From assembly GCF_009739465.1 (NCBI RefSeq), contig NZ_WHOM01000065.1:432313-496312 (forward strand): a stretch of 64,000 nucleotides of DNA, written 5' to 3'. The DNA comes from Streptomyces apocyni (lineage in GTDB: Bacteria; Actinomycetota; Actinomycetes; Streptomycetales; Streptomycetaceae). Positions 34,080-40,789 of the stretch are shown in pieces. Each line of letters starts with the position of its first letter. The stretch's first letter is position 1. The notes under the pieces are model-generated. The model was not told the DNA's origin. It saw nothing but the letters and a program-made list of their open reading frames with translations, and searched no databases. A program made the position numbers and the translations under genes.

Positions 34080-34601
34080 GACTTTCCTCCTTCGCGGACG
34101 TACACCCCGGCCCTGACTGCTCCTCGGCGGCTCAGCCGGGCAGGGATGGGAGAAGTGCTACGTCCTCGGGAAGGAGAGCGCCCGTTGCGTCGGCGCGCAC
34201 CGCGCCCGCGTCACCGGCGATCACTCCCGAGCGACAACCACTGGCCGCGCCTCACTGCCTTACTGCTCACTGAGGACACACGACCTGGCGGACAGGACCC
34301 CGCCGGATGGCGGCACCCCTGCCCTGATGGCCTTCGGCGCGCGCCTCAGGCCACTCGGTGGGGACCCACGACCCGTGTCCCGAACTGGCTGTCGGGCTAC
34401 CGGAATGGACCGAGCGTCGCCGATCGTGGTGCATGGACGGCGCCCGCACAAGAGGGTTCGTTACTCGTGGGTAAAGGCGCGGTAACCCTGATCTCGACGC
34501 AGCGCCCAGGACTGTACTCAGGGTGGGCCGTGCGCGGGTCATTCATCCGGAAATGACGGACAGGTGCGTACGGGTGGCCGAGGGTGGGTTACTCCAAGTA
34601 A
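34080..34601. other. Long intergenic region upstream of the DUF6230 operon
   Basis: About 520 bases without a credible gene. Open frames here have poor codon bias and no ribosome binding site. It must hold the DUF6230 promoter on its left side. Apart from the hairpin at 34602 and tandem repeat at 34674 to its right, I see no clear regulatory element. Confidence 0.6.
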
Positions 34602-34644
34602 CAGTGGCCGCGCTTTACCAATTTTCGGTAAAGCGCGGCCACTG
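34602..34644. terminator. Perfect 18-bp hairpin after thioredoxin gene
   Basis: CAGTGGCCGCGCTTTACC, loop AATTTTC, and the exact complement. It lies 66 bases beyond the thioredoxin stop on the minus strand. Confidence 0.85.
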
Positions 34645-34673
34645 GACCGGTACTTCTTCCGTACTTCGCCCCT

Positions 34674-34713
34674 ACTTCTTACTTCTGGGTCAGACTTCTT
34701 ACTTCTGGGTCAG
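34674..34713. repeat. 20-bp tandem duplication at the thioredoxin stop
   Basis: ACTTCTTACTTCTGGGTCAG occurs at 34674-34693 and again at 34694-34713. The thioredoxin stop codon (34710-34712) is in the second copy, so the duplication just misses the coding region. Confidence 0.9.
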
Positions 34714-35684
34714 AAGAGCGCCCTGGCAAGTGCCGAACGGGCCGCCGCCACCCGCGGGTCATCGGACCCGACCACCTCGAAGAGCTCCAGGAGCCGCACC
34801 CGCGCGGCGTCCCGGTCCTCGCCCGCGGTGCGCTTGACCGTGTCGACGAGCCGTCCGAAGGCGTCCTCCACGTGGCCGCCCACCAGATCCAGGTCCGCGG
34901 CGGTGATCTGCGCGGCGACATCGCCCGGCTTGTCCGCCGCGTCCTTGCGTACCTGTTGCGGGTTCAGACCCTCGACGCGCCGCAGGAGTTCGGCCTGGGC
35001 GAGGCCCAGCTTGGCCTCGGTGTTGCCCGGGTCGTCGCTGAGGACGTTCTTGTACGCCTGTACCGCGCCGCCGAGATCACCGGCGTCCAGCGCCTGTACG
35101 GCGGCCTCGAGCAGGGCGTCGTACGGACCGGCCGGCTCCTGGGCCGCCTCGGCGGGCGCCGGGCCCTCGGCGCTGGGCTCGACGGTGATGCCGGTGAGCC
35201 CGAAGCGCTCCTCGGCCACCTGGATCAACTGGTCGAGGGTCGCCCGGATCTGCGGCTCGGGCGTGACCCCCTGGAAGAGTGGCAGGGCCTGCCCGGCCAC
35301 CACCGCGAAGACCGCCGGAATCCCCTGGATTCCGAACTGCTGCATCAGCATCTGATTGGCGTCGACGTCGACCTTCGCGAGCACGAACCGGCCGTTGTAC
35401 TCGGCCGCGAGGCGCTCGAGCAGCGGGCTGAGCTGCTTGCAGGGCTCACACCACTCGGCCCAGAAGTCGATGACGACCGGCACTTCGGCGGAACGCTGCA
35501 GGACGTCGTTCTCGAATCCGGCCTCGTCTACGTCAATCACCAGGCTGGTCGGCGGTACGGCACCGCCGCCCCCCTGCCTGGCCTGTTCGGCGCGCGCCTG
35601 CTCCGCCTTCGCCTTGGCCTCTTGGGCCGCCTTCACCGCGGCGAGGTCGACGACTCCGCTCATGGACATGTTCCGTGGCTGCAT
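34710..35684 (-). CDS. Thioredoxin-TPR protein (YbbN/CnoX-like)
   Basis: A 324-residue protein from MQPRNMSMSGVVDLAAVKAAQEAKAKAEQ, with GGGGGAGG eight bases upstream. A charged N-terminal linker precedes a thioredoxin fold whose active site is WAEWCEPCKQL, Cys-Glu-Pro-Cys instead of CGPC. A tetratricopeptide-like C-terminal domain (about residues 200-324, ALDAGDLGGAVQAYKNVLSDDP) matches the co-chaperedoxin family. It probably protects and delivers clients to chaperones under oxidation. Cytoplasmic. Confidence 0.92.
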   Translation of the reverse strand: MQPRNMSMSGVVDLAAVKAAQEAKAKAEQARAEQARQGGGGAVPPTSLVIDVDEAGFENDVLQRSAEVPVVIDFWAEWCEPCKQLSPLLERLAAEYNGRFVLAKVDVDANQMLMQQFGIQGIPAVFAVVAGQALPLFQGVTPEPQIRATLDQLIQVAEERFGLTGITVEPSAEGPAPAEAAQEPAGPYDALLEAAVQALDAGDLGGAVQAYKNVLSDDPGNTEAKLGLAQAELLRRVEGLNPQQVRKDAADKPGDVAAQITAADLDLVGGHVEDAFGRLVDTVKRTAGEDRDAARVRLLELFEVVGSDDPRVAAARSALARALF

Positions 35685-36012
35685 GCCCCTATCCTCCCCC
35701 CTCGGCGCGCGACCGCGAAAAGCGCCTGGACATCCGGCATCGCGTCGCCATCCCGAGTGCGGGGCCGCCCTCACAGGTACGGGATGGACCGCGGCTGTCC
35801 GCAGCCTCCCGCCGGTTTGCGGGGCGTACGGACAGACCGCGATCTCTGACCTCCCCGAGAAAGCCCGGGTCGACGCTGGGTCCCCACCCTCGCGCCAGTG
35901 GTTGTCGCTCCGCCTCACGTATGAGGTTTCGCTACGGGTCGTAGCGTAACTGCATCCCCCGGCCTGCCGACAGGCCCCGGCAGTGATCTCGGCCACGGCA
36001 CACGAGTAACCC
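35685..36012. other. Divergent intergenic region between thioredoxin and TetR genes
   Basis: About 330 bases, including promoters for both genes. The only structured element is the palindrome at 35926-35950. No credible small gene; frames here lack ribosome binding sites. Confidence 0.55.
35926..35950. promoter_or_regulatory. TetR-type operator candidate
   Basis: GTTTCGCTACG, a 3-base centre, CGTAGCGTAAC: 11-bp arms with one mismatch, about 80 bases upstream of the TetR start. It is the likely autoregulatory site. Confidence 0.65.
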
Positions 36013-36030
36013 GTGAGTACAGTCGAGCCC

Positions 36031-36681
36031 ATGTCCAGCAGCCCCAGCTCCGGCCCCGGCCTCAGCCCGCGCACCGGCCGCCCCCGCCGTGCCGCCGCGG
36101 ACGCCGCGATCCTGGAGGCGACCCGGGCCGCGCTCGTCGAACTGGGCTGGTCGAAGCTGACGATGGGCGATGTGGCCAGCCGCGCCAAGGTCGCCAAGAC
36201 GACCCTGTACCGCCGCTGGGCGAACAAGAGCGAGCTGGTCATCGACGCGGTAGCCCTGCTCTTCGACGAGCTCGACCTCCCCGACCGGGGCAGTCTCGCC
36301 GCCGACGTGGAGGGCGTCGTCCTACGGTTCGCCGAGCTCCTCGACCGCCCGGAGACGAAGACGGCGCTGATGGCGGTGGTAGCCGAGTCCACACACGACC
36401 CCGCACTCCAGGCCCGCATCCGCACCTCCATCGTCGACCGCCAGAAGCGCCTGGTCCTGGAAGGCCGCGCCCGAGCCCAGGCCCGAGGCGAACTCCCCAC
36501 GGAAACCGACCCGGCCGTGGCGGCCCGCACGTCATCCCTGATCTTCGACGTGATCGCGGGCGCGGTGGTCCACCGCACCCTGGTCTCCTCAGAACCCATC
36601 GACGAGGCCTGGGCCCACGCCTTCACCCACCTGATCCTGAACGGCCTGACGGCGGTGGCTCCGCCCATGGAACGTGGGTAA
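36031..36681 (+). CDS. TetR/AcrR-family regulator
   Basis: About 216 residues from ATG 36031 (MSSSPSSGPGLSPRTGRPRRAA); GTG 36013 in the same frame is an alternative that adds six residues. The HTH is TMGDVASRAKVAKTTLYRRWANKSELV (about residues 45-72), and the C-terminal domain resembles the TetR_C_11 type (AVVAESTHDPALQARIR). No drug pump or desaturase gene adjoins it, so its target is unclear. Its stop lies within the vapBC operator palindrome. Confidence 0.9.
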   Translation: MSSSPSSGPGLSPRTGRPRRAAADAAILEATRAALVELGWSKLTMGDVASRAKVAKTTLYRRWANKSELVIDAVALLFDELDLPDRGSLAADVEGVVLRFAELLDRPETKTALMAVVAESTHDPALQARIRTSIVDRQKRLVLEGRARAQARGELPTETDPAVAARTSSLIFDVIAGAVVHRTLVSSEPIDEAWAHAFTHLILNGLTAVAPPMERG

Positions 36682-36709
36682 TATGGGAACAGATCCCACA
36701 TGACCCACG
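36673..36709. promoter_or_regulatory. vapBC operator palindrome
   Basis: A 37-bp palindrome with 16-bp arms (14 of 16 matching; outer CGTGGGT/ACCCACG perfect) and a five-base centre. It overlaps the tetR stop and ends 11 bases before the antitoxin start, the usual position for antitoxin autoregulation. It could also act as the tetR terminator. Confidence 0.7.
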
Positions 36710-36720
36710 GAAGGGGGATC

Positions 36721-36987
36721 ATGTCCGTAACCAACGTCGACCTCGACGACGACGTACTCGCCGAAGCCGCCAAACTGCTCGGCACCACCACCAAGAAGGA
36801 CACCATCAACACCGCCCTCGAAGAGGTCATAAAGCGTCACAAGCGCCGCCAGGCCGCCCAGTACTTCGCCGAACGCGGCGCACGCGGCGACTTCGACCAA
36901 CTGGAGAAGGACTGGCAAGCCCGTAAGGCGGCCCAGCACGGCGAAACCCCCGGCCAACAGGCCACCCCCGCCGAGGGCGCTGTGTGA
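36721..36987 (+). CDS. vapB: VapB-type antitoxin
   Basis: An 88-residue antitoxin, MSVTNVDLDDDVLAEAAKLLGTTTKKDTINTALEEV, with GGAAGGGGG upstream. The N-terminus fits a ribbon-helix-helix of the VapB/AbrB-mixed antitoxins (DUF2191-like VapB). The C-terminal portion is charged and disordered, for toxin neutralisation. Its stop overlaps the toxin GTG by four bases. Possibly an acquired module between conserved core genes. Confidence 0.9.
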   Translation: MSVTNVDLDDDVLAEAAKLLGTTTKKDTINTALEEVIKRHKRRQAAQYFAERGARGDFDQLEKDWQARKAAQHGETPGQQATPAEGAV

Positions 36988-37394
36988 TCCGCTATCTGAT
37001 CGACACAAGTGCCCATGTCCATCTGTCCACGCACCCCGAAGCCGTCAACCGGTGGGATGCGGAGATCGAGACCGGCGCCATCGGCATCTGCGAGGCCACC
37101 CGCGCGGAGATCCTCTATAGCGCTACCGGACCCGCCGACCGCGACGAAATCGACGAGAGGCTGTCCTCCCTCTACGGCGCCGTGCATATCCCCAAGGGCG
37201 CCTGGCGCTGGGTGAACACCACCCAATACAAACTCACTCAGAACGGCCAGCACCGCTCAGCCGGAGTCATCGACCTGATTCTGTGCGCCACCGCCGCCCA
37301 CCACGGCCTGACCGTGCTACACCGCGACAACGACTTCGCCACCGTCGCCCGCATCCTGAAAGACCTCGACCAGCGGGACGTTCGGCGCCCGTAG
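36984..37394 (+). CDS. vapC: VapC-type PIN-domain toxin
   Basis: A 136-residue PIN-domain ribonuclease from GTG (VIRYLIDTSAHVHL). Acidic active-site residues are visible: Asp in LIDTSA, Glu in ATRAEILYS, Asp in GVIDLILCATAAHHG, and Asp in LHRDNDFATV. It would cleave RNA (tRNA or rRNA in characterised members) when VapB is degraded. All residues appear intact. Confidence 0.92.
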   Translation: MIRYLIDTSAHVHLSTHPEAVNRWDAEIETGAIGICEATRAEILYSATGPADRDEIDERLSSLYGAVHIPKGAWRWVNTTQYKLTQNGQHRSAGVIDLILCATAAHHGLTVLHRDNDFATVARILKDLDQRDVRRP

Positions 37395-37604
37395 GGCAGT
37401 ACGGCTTGGTCGCGCTCGCATGCGGTGGCGGCGCGCGCTCAAGTCCCGGGAAGCTGTTGGGCCTGGGCCTTGAATCGCCGGGCCTCTTCCCGTCGGGTCA
37501 CCGTCACCATGAACGCCTCCCCCCGACCCCCGTCAGCGACGGTCAGCTGGCTTGCCACGCTCCCTTGCTGGATGGAAGAGGCATCCGAAAGTCCGCACCA
37601 ACCC

Positions 37605-37630
37605 GGCAGCGGATCACGACGCGTTCGCCT
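37605..37630. repeat. Copy A of a 26-bp direct repeat
   Basis: GGCAGCGGATCACGACGCGT followed by TCGCCT. Matches 38670-38695 at 25 of 26 positions. On the minus strand it reads like the junction of the two small genes at 38679/38682, so it is a possible remnant of a duplicated copy. Confidence 0.8.
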
Positions 37631-37641
37631 GCCGAGGCACG

Positions 37642-38199
37642 TCAGAAGCCGGTGGTGTCCAGGTCCACATTGAACGGGCTGGGCAGGTGGACGGGCGTAC
37701 CGAAGGGGTACGGTCCCTGCGCGGTGGTGTAGCCGAGCTGGCCAGGCTCGGAGAACAGCGTGCAAGTGCCGTCCTGCCGGTCCACGAGCAGGTAGAGCGG
37801 TGCGCTGTACTGCGCGTAGCGGCGTCGCTTGACGATCCGGTCCGTCTCGCCGTTCGAGGGGGAGGTGACCTCAACGATGAGTTCGGTGTCCGAGGGCAGG
37901 AGCGCGCCCTCGGTCTTCGCCGCCTCGCTGGGCACCACGGCAAGGTCGGGCACGTAGTAGTTCGGCGTTCCGGGCAGATCGAGGTTCCCCGACCCCGCAC
38001 GCATGCCAAGTTCCCGCATGCGGGGCCCGATCTGCTCGCGGATGAGGTCGGCCGCGTTCTCGTGGGCCCAGGTCGGCGTCATGATCTCGAACTGTCCTTC
38101 TACGAGCTGGACCCGAGTGCCCTCGGGCATGTGCTGTACGGCGTACTTGAGGGCGTGCTCGGGATCAACGCCGTCGTAGGAGTGCGGCTGGGCGCTCAT
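37642..38199 (-). CDS. Uma2-family endonuclease-like protein
   Basis: A 185-residue DUF820/Uma2 protein with a PD-(D/E)XK-like core: YYVPDLAVVPSEAA (Asp), then ELIVEVTSPSNGETDRIVKRRRYAQ (Glu-x-Thr with downstream Lys). These proteins are abundant in streptomycetes and cyanobacteria but lack a firm function; a link to transposons or restriction has been proposed. It sits alone, flanked by non-coding sequence and short direct repeats. Confidence 0.9.
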   Translation of the reverse strand: MSAQPHSYDGVDPEHALKYAVQHMPEGTRVQLVEGQFEIMTPTWAHENAADLIREQIGPRMRELGMRAGSGNLDLPGTPNYYVPDLAVVPSEAAKTEGALLPSDTELIVEVTSPSNGETDRIVKRRRYAQYSAPLYLLVDRQDGTCTLFSEPGQLGYTTAQGPYPFGTPVHLPSPFNVDLDTTGF

Positions 38200-38526
38200 C
38201 GGGTGTCCTCGCAGGCTATGAGGTTCAACGTCCCCCCACTGTATGACCGGAAAGGTAAGCGGCGGGCCGGGCGCGTTCTGTTGGTCCTGCTGGCCCCGAC
38301 CGCCACGGCCACCGTCCTCATCCGGCGAAGAGCGCGGTGGTGTGGTTGGCGGCGCGGGGCAAACCGCTTCGTCAGTGAGCTGTGTCGCCAGGGTCTCGAT
38401 CAGGGCCCGCAGGCTGCCCGGTACTCGACCGGCCTGGCCGTCTGGGCGACTGCGTACCAGGCGGAGCCGGTGAGCAGGATCGGCCTTGTGGCCGAGTGTG
38501 GGCGCGGGTGACCGTGCGCCGACCGG
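38200..38526. other. Non-coding region between Uma2 and the small-gene operon
   Basis: About 330 bases with no recognisable gene, promoter or hairpin. Codon bias is weak in all frames, and it may be decayed coding sequence. Confidence 0.5.
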
Positions 38527-38682
38527 TCATCCGTGCCGCTTCGGGCGCAATCCCGGTGCCGTGCAGTCGGCGTGAGCGCGGTGGCTGTAGACGACCAACG
38601 GCACCCCGGTCGCCCGGTCGTGGACGGTCTTCTCGTACTTCTCGCCTGGCCTGATCGCCCGGTCGCAGCGGCAGCAGATCAC
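38527..38682 (-). CDS. 51-residue Cys/His-rich protein (fourth of four coupled genes)
   Basis: VICCRCDRAIRPGEKYEKTV...; the GTG overlaps the preceding TGA by four bases, which decides the start. CxxC (residues 3-6) and HxxHxxC (SHRAHADC) make a plausible zinc ribbon. No known family; last gene of the XRE-linked micro-operon. Confidence 0.65.
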   Translation of the reverse strand: MICCRCDRAIRPGEKYEKTVHDRATGVPLVVYSHRAHADCTAPGLRPKRHG

Positions 38683-38695
38683 GACGCGTTCGCCT
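38670..38695. repeat. Copy B of a 26-bp direct repeat
   Basis: Starts GGCAGCAGATCACGACGCGT; 25 of 26 bases equal to 37605-37630. Here it spans the stop-start overlap of two small genes. Confidence 0.8.
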
Positions 38696-38843
38696 CCCTC
38701 CGGGCTGTACGCCACACGTCCGCCAGGTCCTTACCGTCCGGGCACAGAACCGGGCCCGTGCGGCATGCCGGGCACTCGGATGCGTGGTTGAGCAGTGCTA
38801 CGTATGCGTCGCGGTTGCGGTCGTTGTCCCACACTGGGCTCAC
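38679..38843 (-). CDS. 54-residue Cys-containing protein (third of four coupled genes)
   Basis: VSPVWDNDRNRDAYVALLNHASECPACRTGPVLCPDG... Its GTG overlaps the preceding stop by four bases, and AAGGAGG sits at ideal spacing inside the preceding gene. The CPAC motif plus a later Cys suggests metal binding. Similar small proteins (WDNDRNRxAYVALL) exist in other streptomycetes as I recall, with no function. Confidence 0.75.
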   Translation of the reverse strand: MSPVWDNDRNRDAYVALLNHASECPACRTGPVLCPDGKDLADVWRTARREANAS

Positions 38844-39013
38844 TCCGCACCTCCTTGCCGGGGCGGGGCGAGGAAGGTCACGGAGGTGGTGAGGTTCGTG
38901 CGCTCCGCGTCCCCCGCCGTCGCACCCACGCGCGGGTGCATGCTCACCGGACGAAGCGCGGACTCTGGCTCGGGCGCGGCGCCTAGCTCGACGGGCGTAG
39001 GTTCGTCGTTCAC
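38840..39013 (-). CDS. 57-residue disordered protein (second of four coupled genes)
   Basis: VNDEPTPVELGAAPEPESALRP...; the frame is open for 57 codons, begins at a GTG in GTGA overlap with the preceding gene and ends in GTGA overlap with the next. Acidic, Pro/Ala-rich, no known domain. The two exact overlaps are the main reason to believe it is real. Confidence 0.6.
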   Translation of the reverse strand: MNDEPTPVELGAAPEPESALRPVSMHPRVGATAGDAERTNLTTSVTFLAPPRQGGAE

Positions 39014-39246
39014 TGGACCGCCTCCGGGCGTGTCCGCAGCGAGGATTCCGCCGAGGCGGCGAGGGCCGAGCGCAGCCCCGCCAGCAGTTCCTCACCCTCG
39101 ACGCGGGCGAGCACCAGTTCTATGTCCACCTGGTGCTCGTCGAACAGGAACAGCGACAGCGGTACGCGGATCTCTCTGGTGCCGCCGTCGCTGTGTGCTG
39201 CGCCTCCTCGCTGAGGTGAGGCGTGCCATTGGGCGAGGTTGGCCAT
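39010..39246 (-). CDS. 78-residue protein, first of four coupled small genes
   Basis: MANLAQWHASPQRGGAAHSDGGTREIRVPLSLFLFDEHQVDIELVLARVEGEELLAGL... ATG 39246 has GGGAG five bases before it. The centre (REIRVPLSLFLFDEHQVDIEL) looks like two beta strands followed by an amphipathic helix. No named family. Preceded by a palindrome and by the CCGAAACGG motif shared with the XRE gene. Confidence 0.75.
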   Translation of the reverse strand: MANLAQWHASPQRGGAAHSDGGTREIRVPLSLFLFDEHQVDIELVLARVEGEELLAGLRSALAASAESSLRTRPEAVQ

Positions 39247-39270
39247 GGGAACTCCCGATGGGTAGACGGT

Positions 39271-39279
39271 CCGTTTCGG
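39271..39279 (-). promoter_or_regulatory. CCGAAACGG motif before the small-gene operon
   Basis: CCGAAACGG on the minus strand, 25-33 bases before the ATG at 39246. The same 9-mer lies 26-34 bases before the XRE gene start (40611-40619). Candidate operator or promoter element for the XRE regulator. Confidence 0.5.
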
Positions 39280-39311
39280 GAGCGTCACCGTAGGGGGTCG
39301 CCGGACGGGAA

Positions 39312-39332
39312 ACGGGGACAGATTGTCCCCGT
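39312..39332. promoter_or_regulatory. Perfect 9-3-9 palindrome between XRE gene and small-gene operon
   Basis: ACGGGGACA-GAT-TGTCCCCGT, 20 bases after the XRE stop and 66 bases before the next ATG. No U-tract. Best read as an operator; an alternative is a short XRE terminator. Confidence 0.6.
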
Positions 39333-39352
39333 GACTCAAGGTGCCCCTCTAC

Positions 39353-40585
39353 TCACCCAGTGGCGGTCACGCCGACCGCTTCAGCTAGGCGCCCGGCCTC
39401 CCCGCGCAGGGCGCGCGGCGCCTTACGCCACAGGTCCGCGGCGACCACGCGGGCCGACGGGGTGAAGGTGACGGTCTCGGCGCCGATCTCGTGGGCGAGC
39501 TTCATGACGTGCAGGGCAGCCGTGCGGTCCCCGCGCTGGAGGTGTCCGCGGGCTACCTCGACCCACAGGCGGGCGCGGCGCTCTCGGGAGGGCATCACGT
39601 CGGGGTCGATGTCGTCGGCCAGCGACAGGGCCTTACCGGAGCTACGCAGGTCGGTGGCGACGCTGACGGCGTGGAAATCGACGTTGGCGCGGCTGAACAC
39701 CGTGGAGGGGTGGACGTATGCCTTCGGGAGGGACTTGGCGACTTGGTGGCCCTTGTCCCAGTAGCGCCACGCGTCGCCCTCGTGCCCTTCGCGGGCGTGG
39801 GTGACAGCGGCGTGGAGCTGGAGTGCGCCGTAGACGCCGCGCCAGTCGTCCGGGGCGCCATCGAGGTGCGGGCGGATCAGGTCCCCGGCCTCGGTGACGA
39901 CGCGCAACGCCTCATCCGGGTACGAGGTCTCACGGAGGATGTTGCCCATGTTCCACGCGGCGGCGGCGATGGCGGCGGGCTGGTCGGCGTCCTGTGCTGC
40001 CGACAGGGCCCGGTCGGCTACGACCCAGGCGAGTTCGGCCGGGGCCACGTAGGCGGTGGCCTGTCCCGTGAGCCGGTAGACGTCGGAGAGCACCACCAGG
40101 GCGTCCCTGCGCTCCGTACCGCCCAGCGCGCGCACGGCGGCCTCGGCGTCGCGGATCAGGTCGGGCAGCAGCGCGCCTACCTCGGTGCGGTTGCGTGCGG
40201 AGGTGTGCCACAGCCGCCAGGTCTGGTCAGCGCGCCCCTGGAGCGCGGAAACGTTGGCAGTGCCGTCCGTGGCCGGAGTCAGGGCGCGGTTCATCACCGC
40301 GGCCCAGATGGCTGGCATGCCGGGGTGGTTGAGCCTGCCGAGCGGGACGGTAGCCGCGACGTCCGATGAGCGGCCCGTGATCGCGGACAGGTCGGAGACC
40401 TGGAGCGCGGCCGCGAGGTTGAGCAGCAGAGTGTGGGAGCGCAGCTCACGTTCCCCGGTCTCGATCTTCTTCAGCCAGTCCGGGCCGCGTCCGCACAGTC
40501 CGGCGAGGATCGGGCGGGACATGCCTCGGGACTCTCGCAGGAGTCTGATTCGTTCGCCGATGCTGAGGTCTTCGGGGATGTCCAC
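39353..40585 (-). CDS. XRE-family regulator with TPR-like sensor domain
   Basis: About 410 residues from GTG 40585 (VDIPEDLSIGERIRLLRESRGMSRPILAGLCGR), with GGAGGGG seven bases before. The HTH lies near residues 12-65, ending in WLKKIETGERELRS. The rest is helical repeats (VLSDVYRLTGQATAYVAPAELAW; AAAWNMGNILRETSYPDEALRVV), typical of streptomycete peptide- or signal-sensing XRE regulators. It is followed by the four small genes. It is likely the local controller. Confidence 0.85.
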   Translation of the reverse strand: MDIPEDLSIGERIRLLRESRGMSRPILAGLCGRGPDWLKKIETGERELRSHTLLLNLAAALQVSDLSAITGRSSDVAATVPLGRLNHPGMPAIWAAVMNRALTPATDGTANVSALQGRADQTWRLWHTSARNRTEVGALLPDLIRDAEAAVRALGGTERRDALVVLSDVYRLTGQATAYVAPAELAWVVADRALSAAQDADQPAAIAAAAWNMGNILRETSYPDEALRVVTEAGDLIRPHLDGAPDDWRGVYGALQLHAAVTHAREGHEGDAWRYWDKGHQVAKSLPKAYVHPSTVFSRANVDFHAVSVATDLRSSGKALSLADDIDPDVMPSRERRARLWVEVARGHLQRGDRTAALHVMKLAHEIGAETVTFTPSARVVAADLWRKAPRALRGEAGRLAEAVGVTATG

Positions 40586-40610
40586 GTGTGCCCCTCCGGT
40601 GTGGCGTTGG

Positions 40611-40619
40611 CCGTTTCGG
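40611..40619 (-). promoter_or_regulatory. CCGAAACGG motif before the XRE gene
   Basis: Within the palindrome TGGCCGTTTCGGCCA (40608-40622), 26-34 bases before the XRE GTG, matching the motif before the small-gene operon. Confidence 0.5.
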
Positions 40620-40703
40620 CCAGCGTACGGCCGGTGTCCTGCCCTTGGGCAGCAATCGATAACGTCCCTCGTGAGGACTTGCGTTGACGCCTGCCTGAGA
40701 CGC

Positions 40704-40744
40704 AAAAGTGGGCCGCACCCCCTCCGCCCAGGGGTGCGGCCCAC
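40704..40744 (-). terminator. Intrinsic terminator of pyk
   Basis: GTGGGCCGCACCCC, nine-base loop, and its exact complement (14-bp stem); read on the minus strand it is followed by TTTT. Located 46 bases after the pyk stop. Confidence 0.92.
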
Positions 40745-40789
40745 CGGCCCACGCTCGGCCGCGCGCTCGCGGCCGGTGCGCGTACGACC

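Noticed and set aside
34146..34556. Possible 136-residue protein in the long intergenic region
   Set aside because: Codon use is not streptomycete-like, and there is no ribosome binding site or similarity that I recognise.
38679..39095. 138-residue reading of the micro-gene region
   Set aside because: The N-terminal 84 residues are Arg-rich shadow; the GTG with AAGGAGG and the GTGA overlap fix the true start at 38843.
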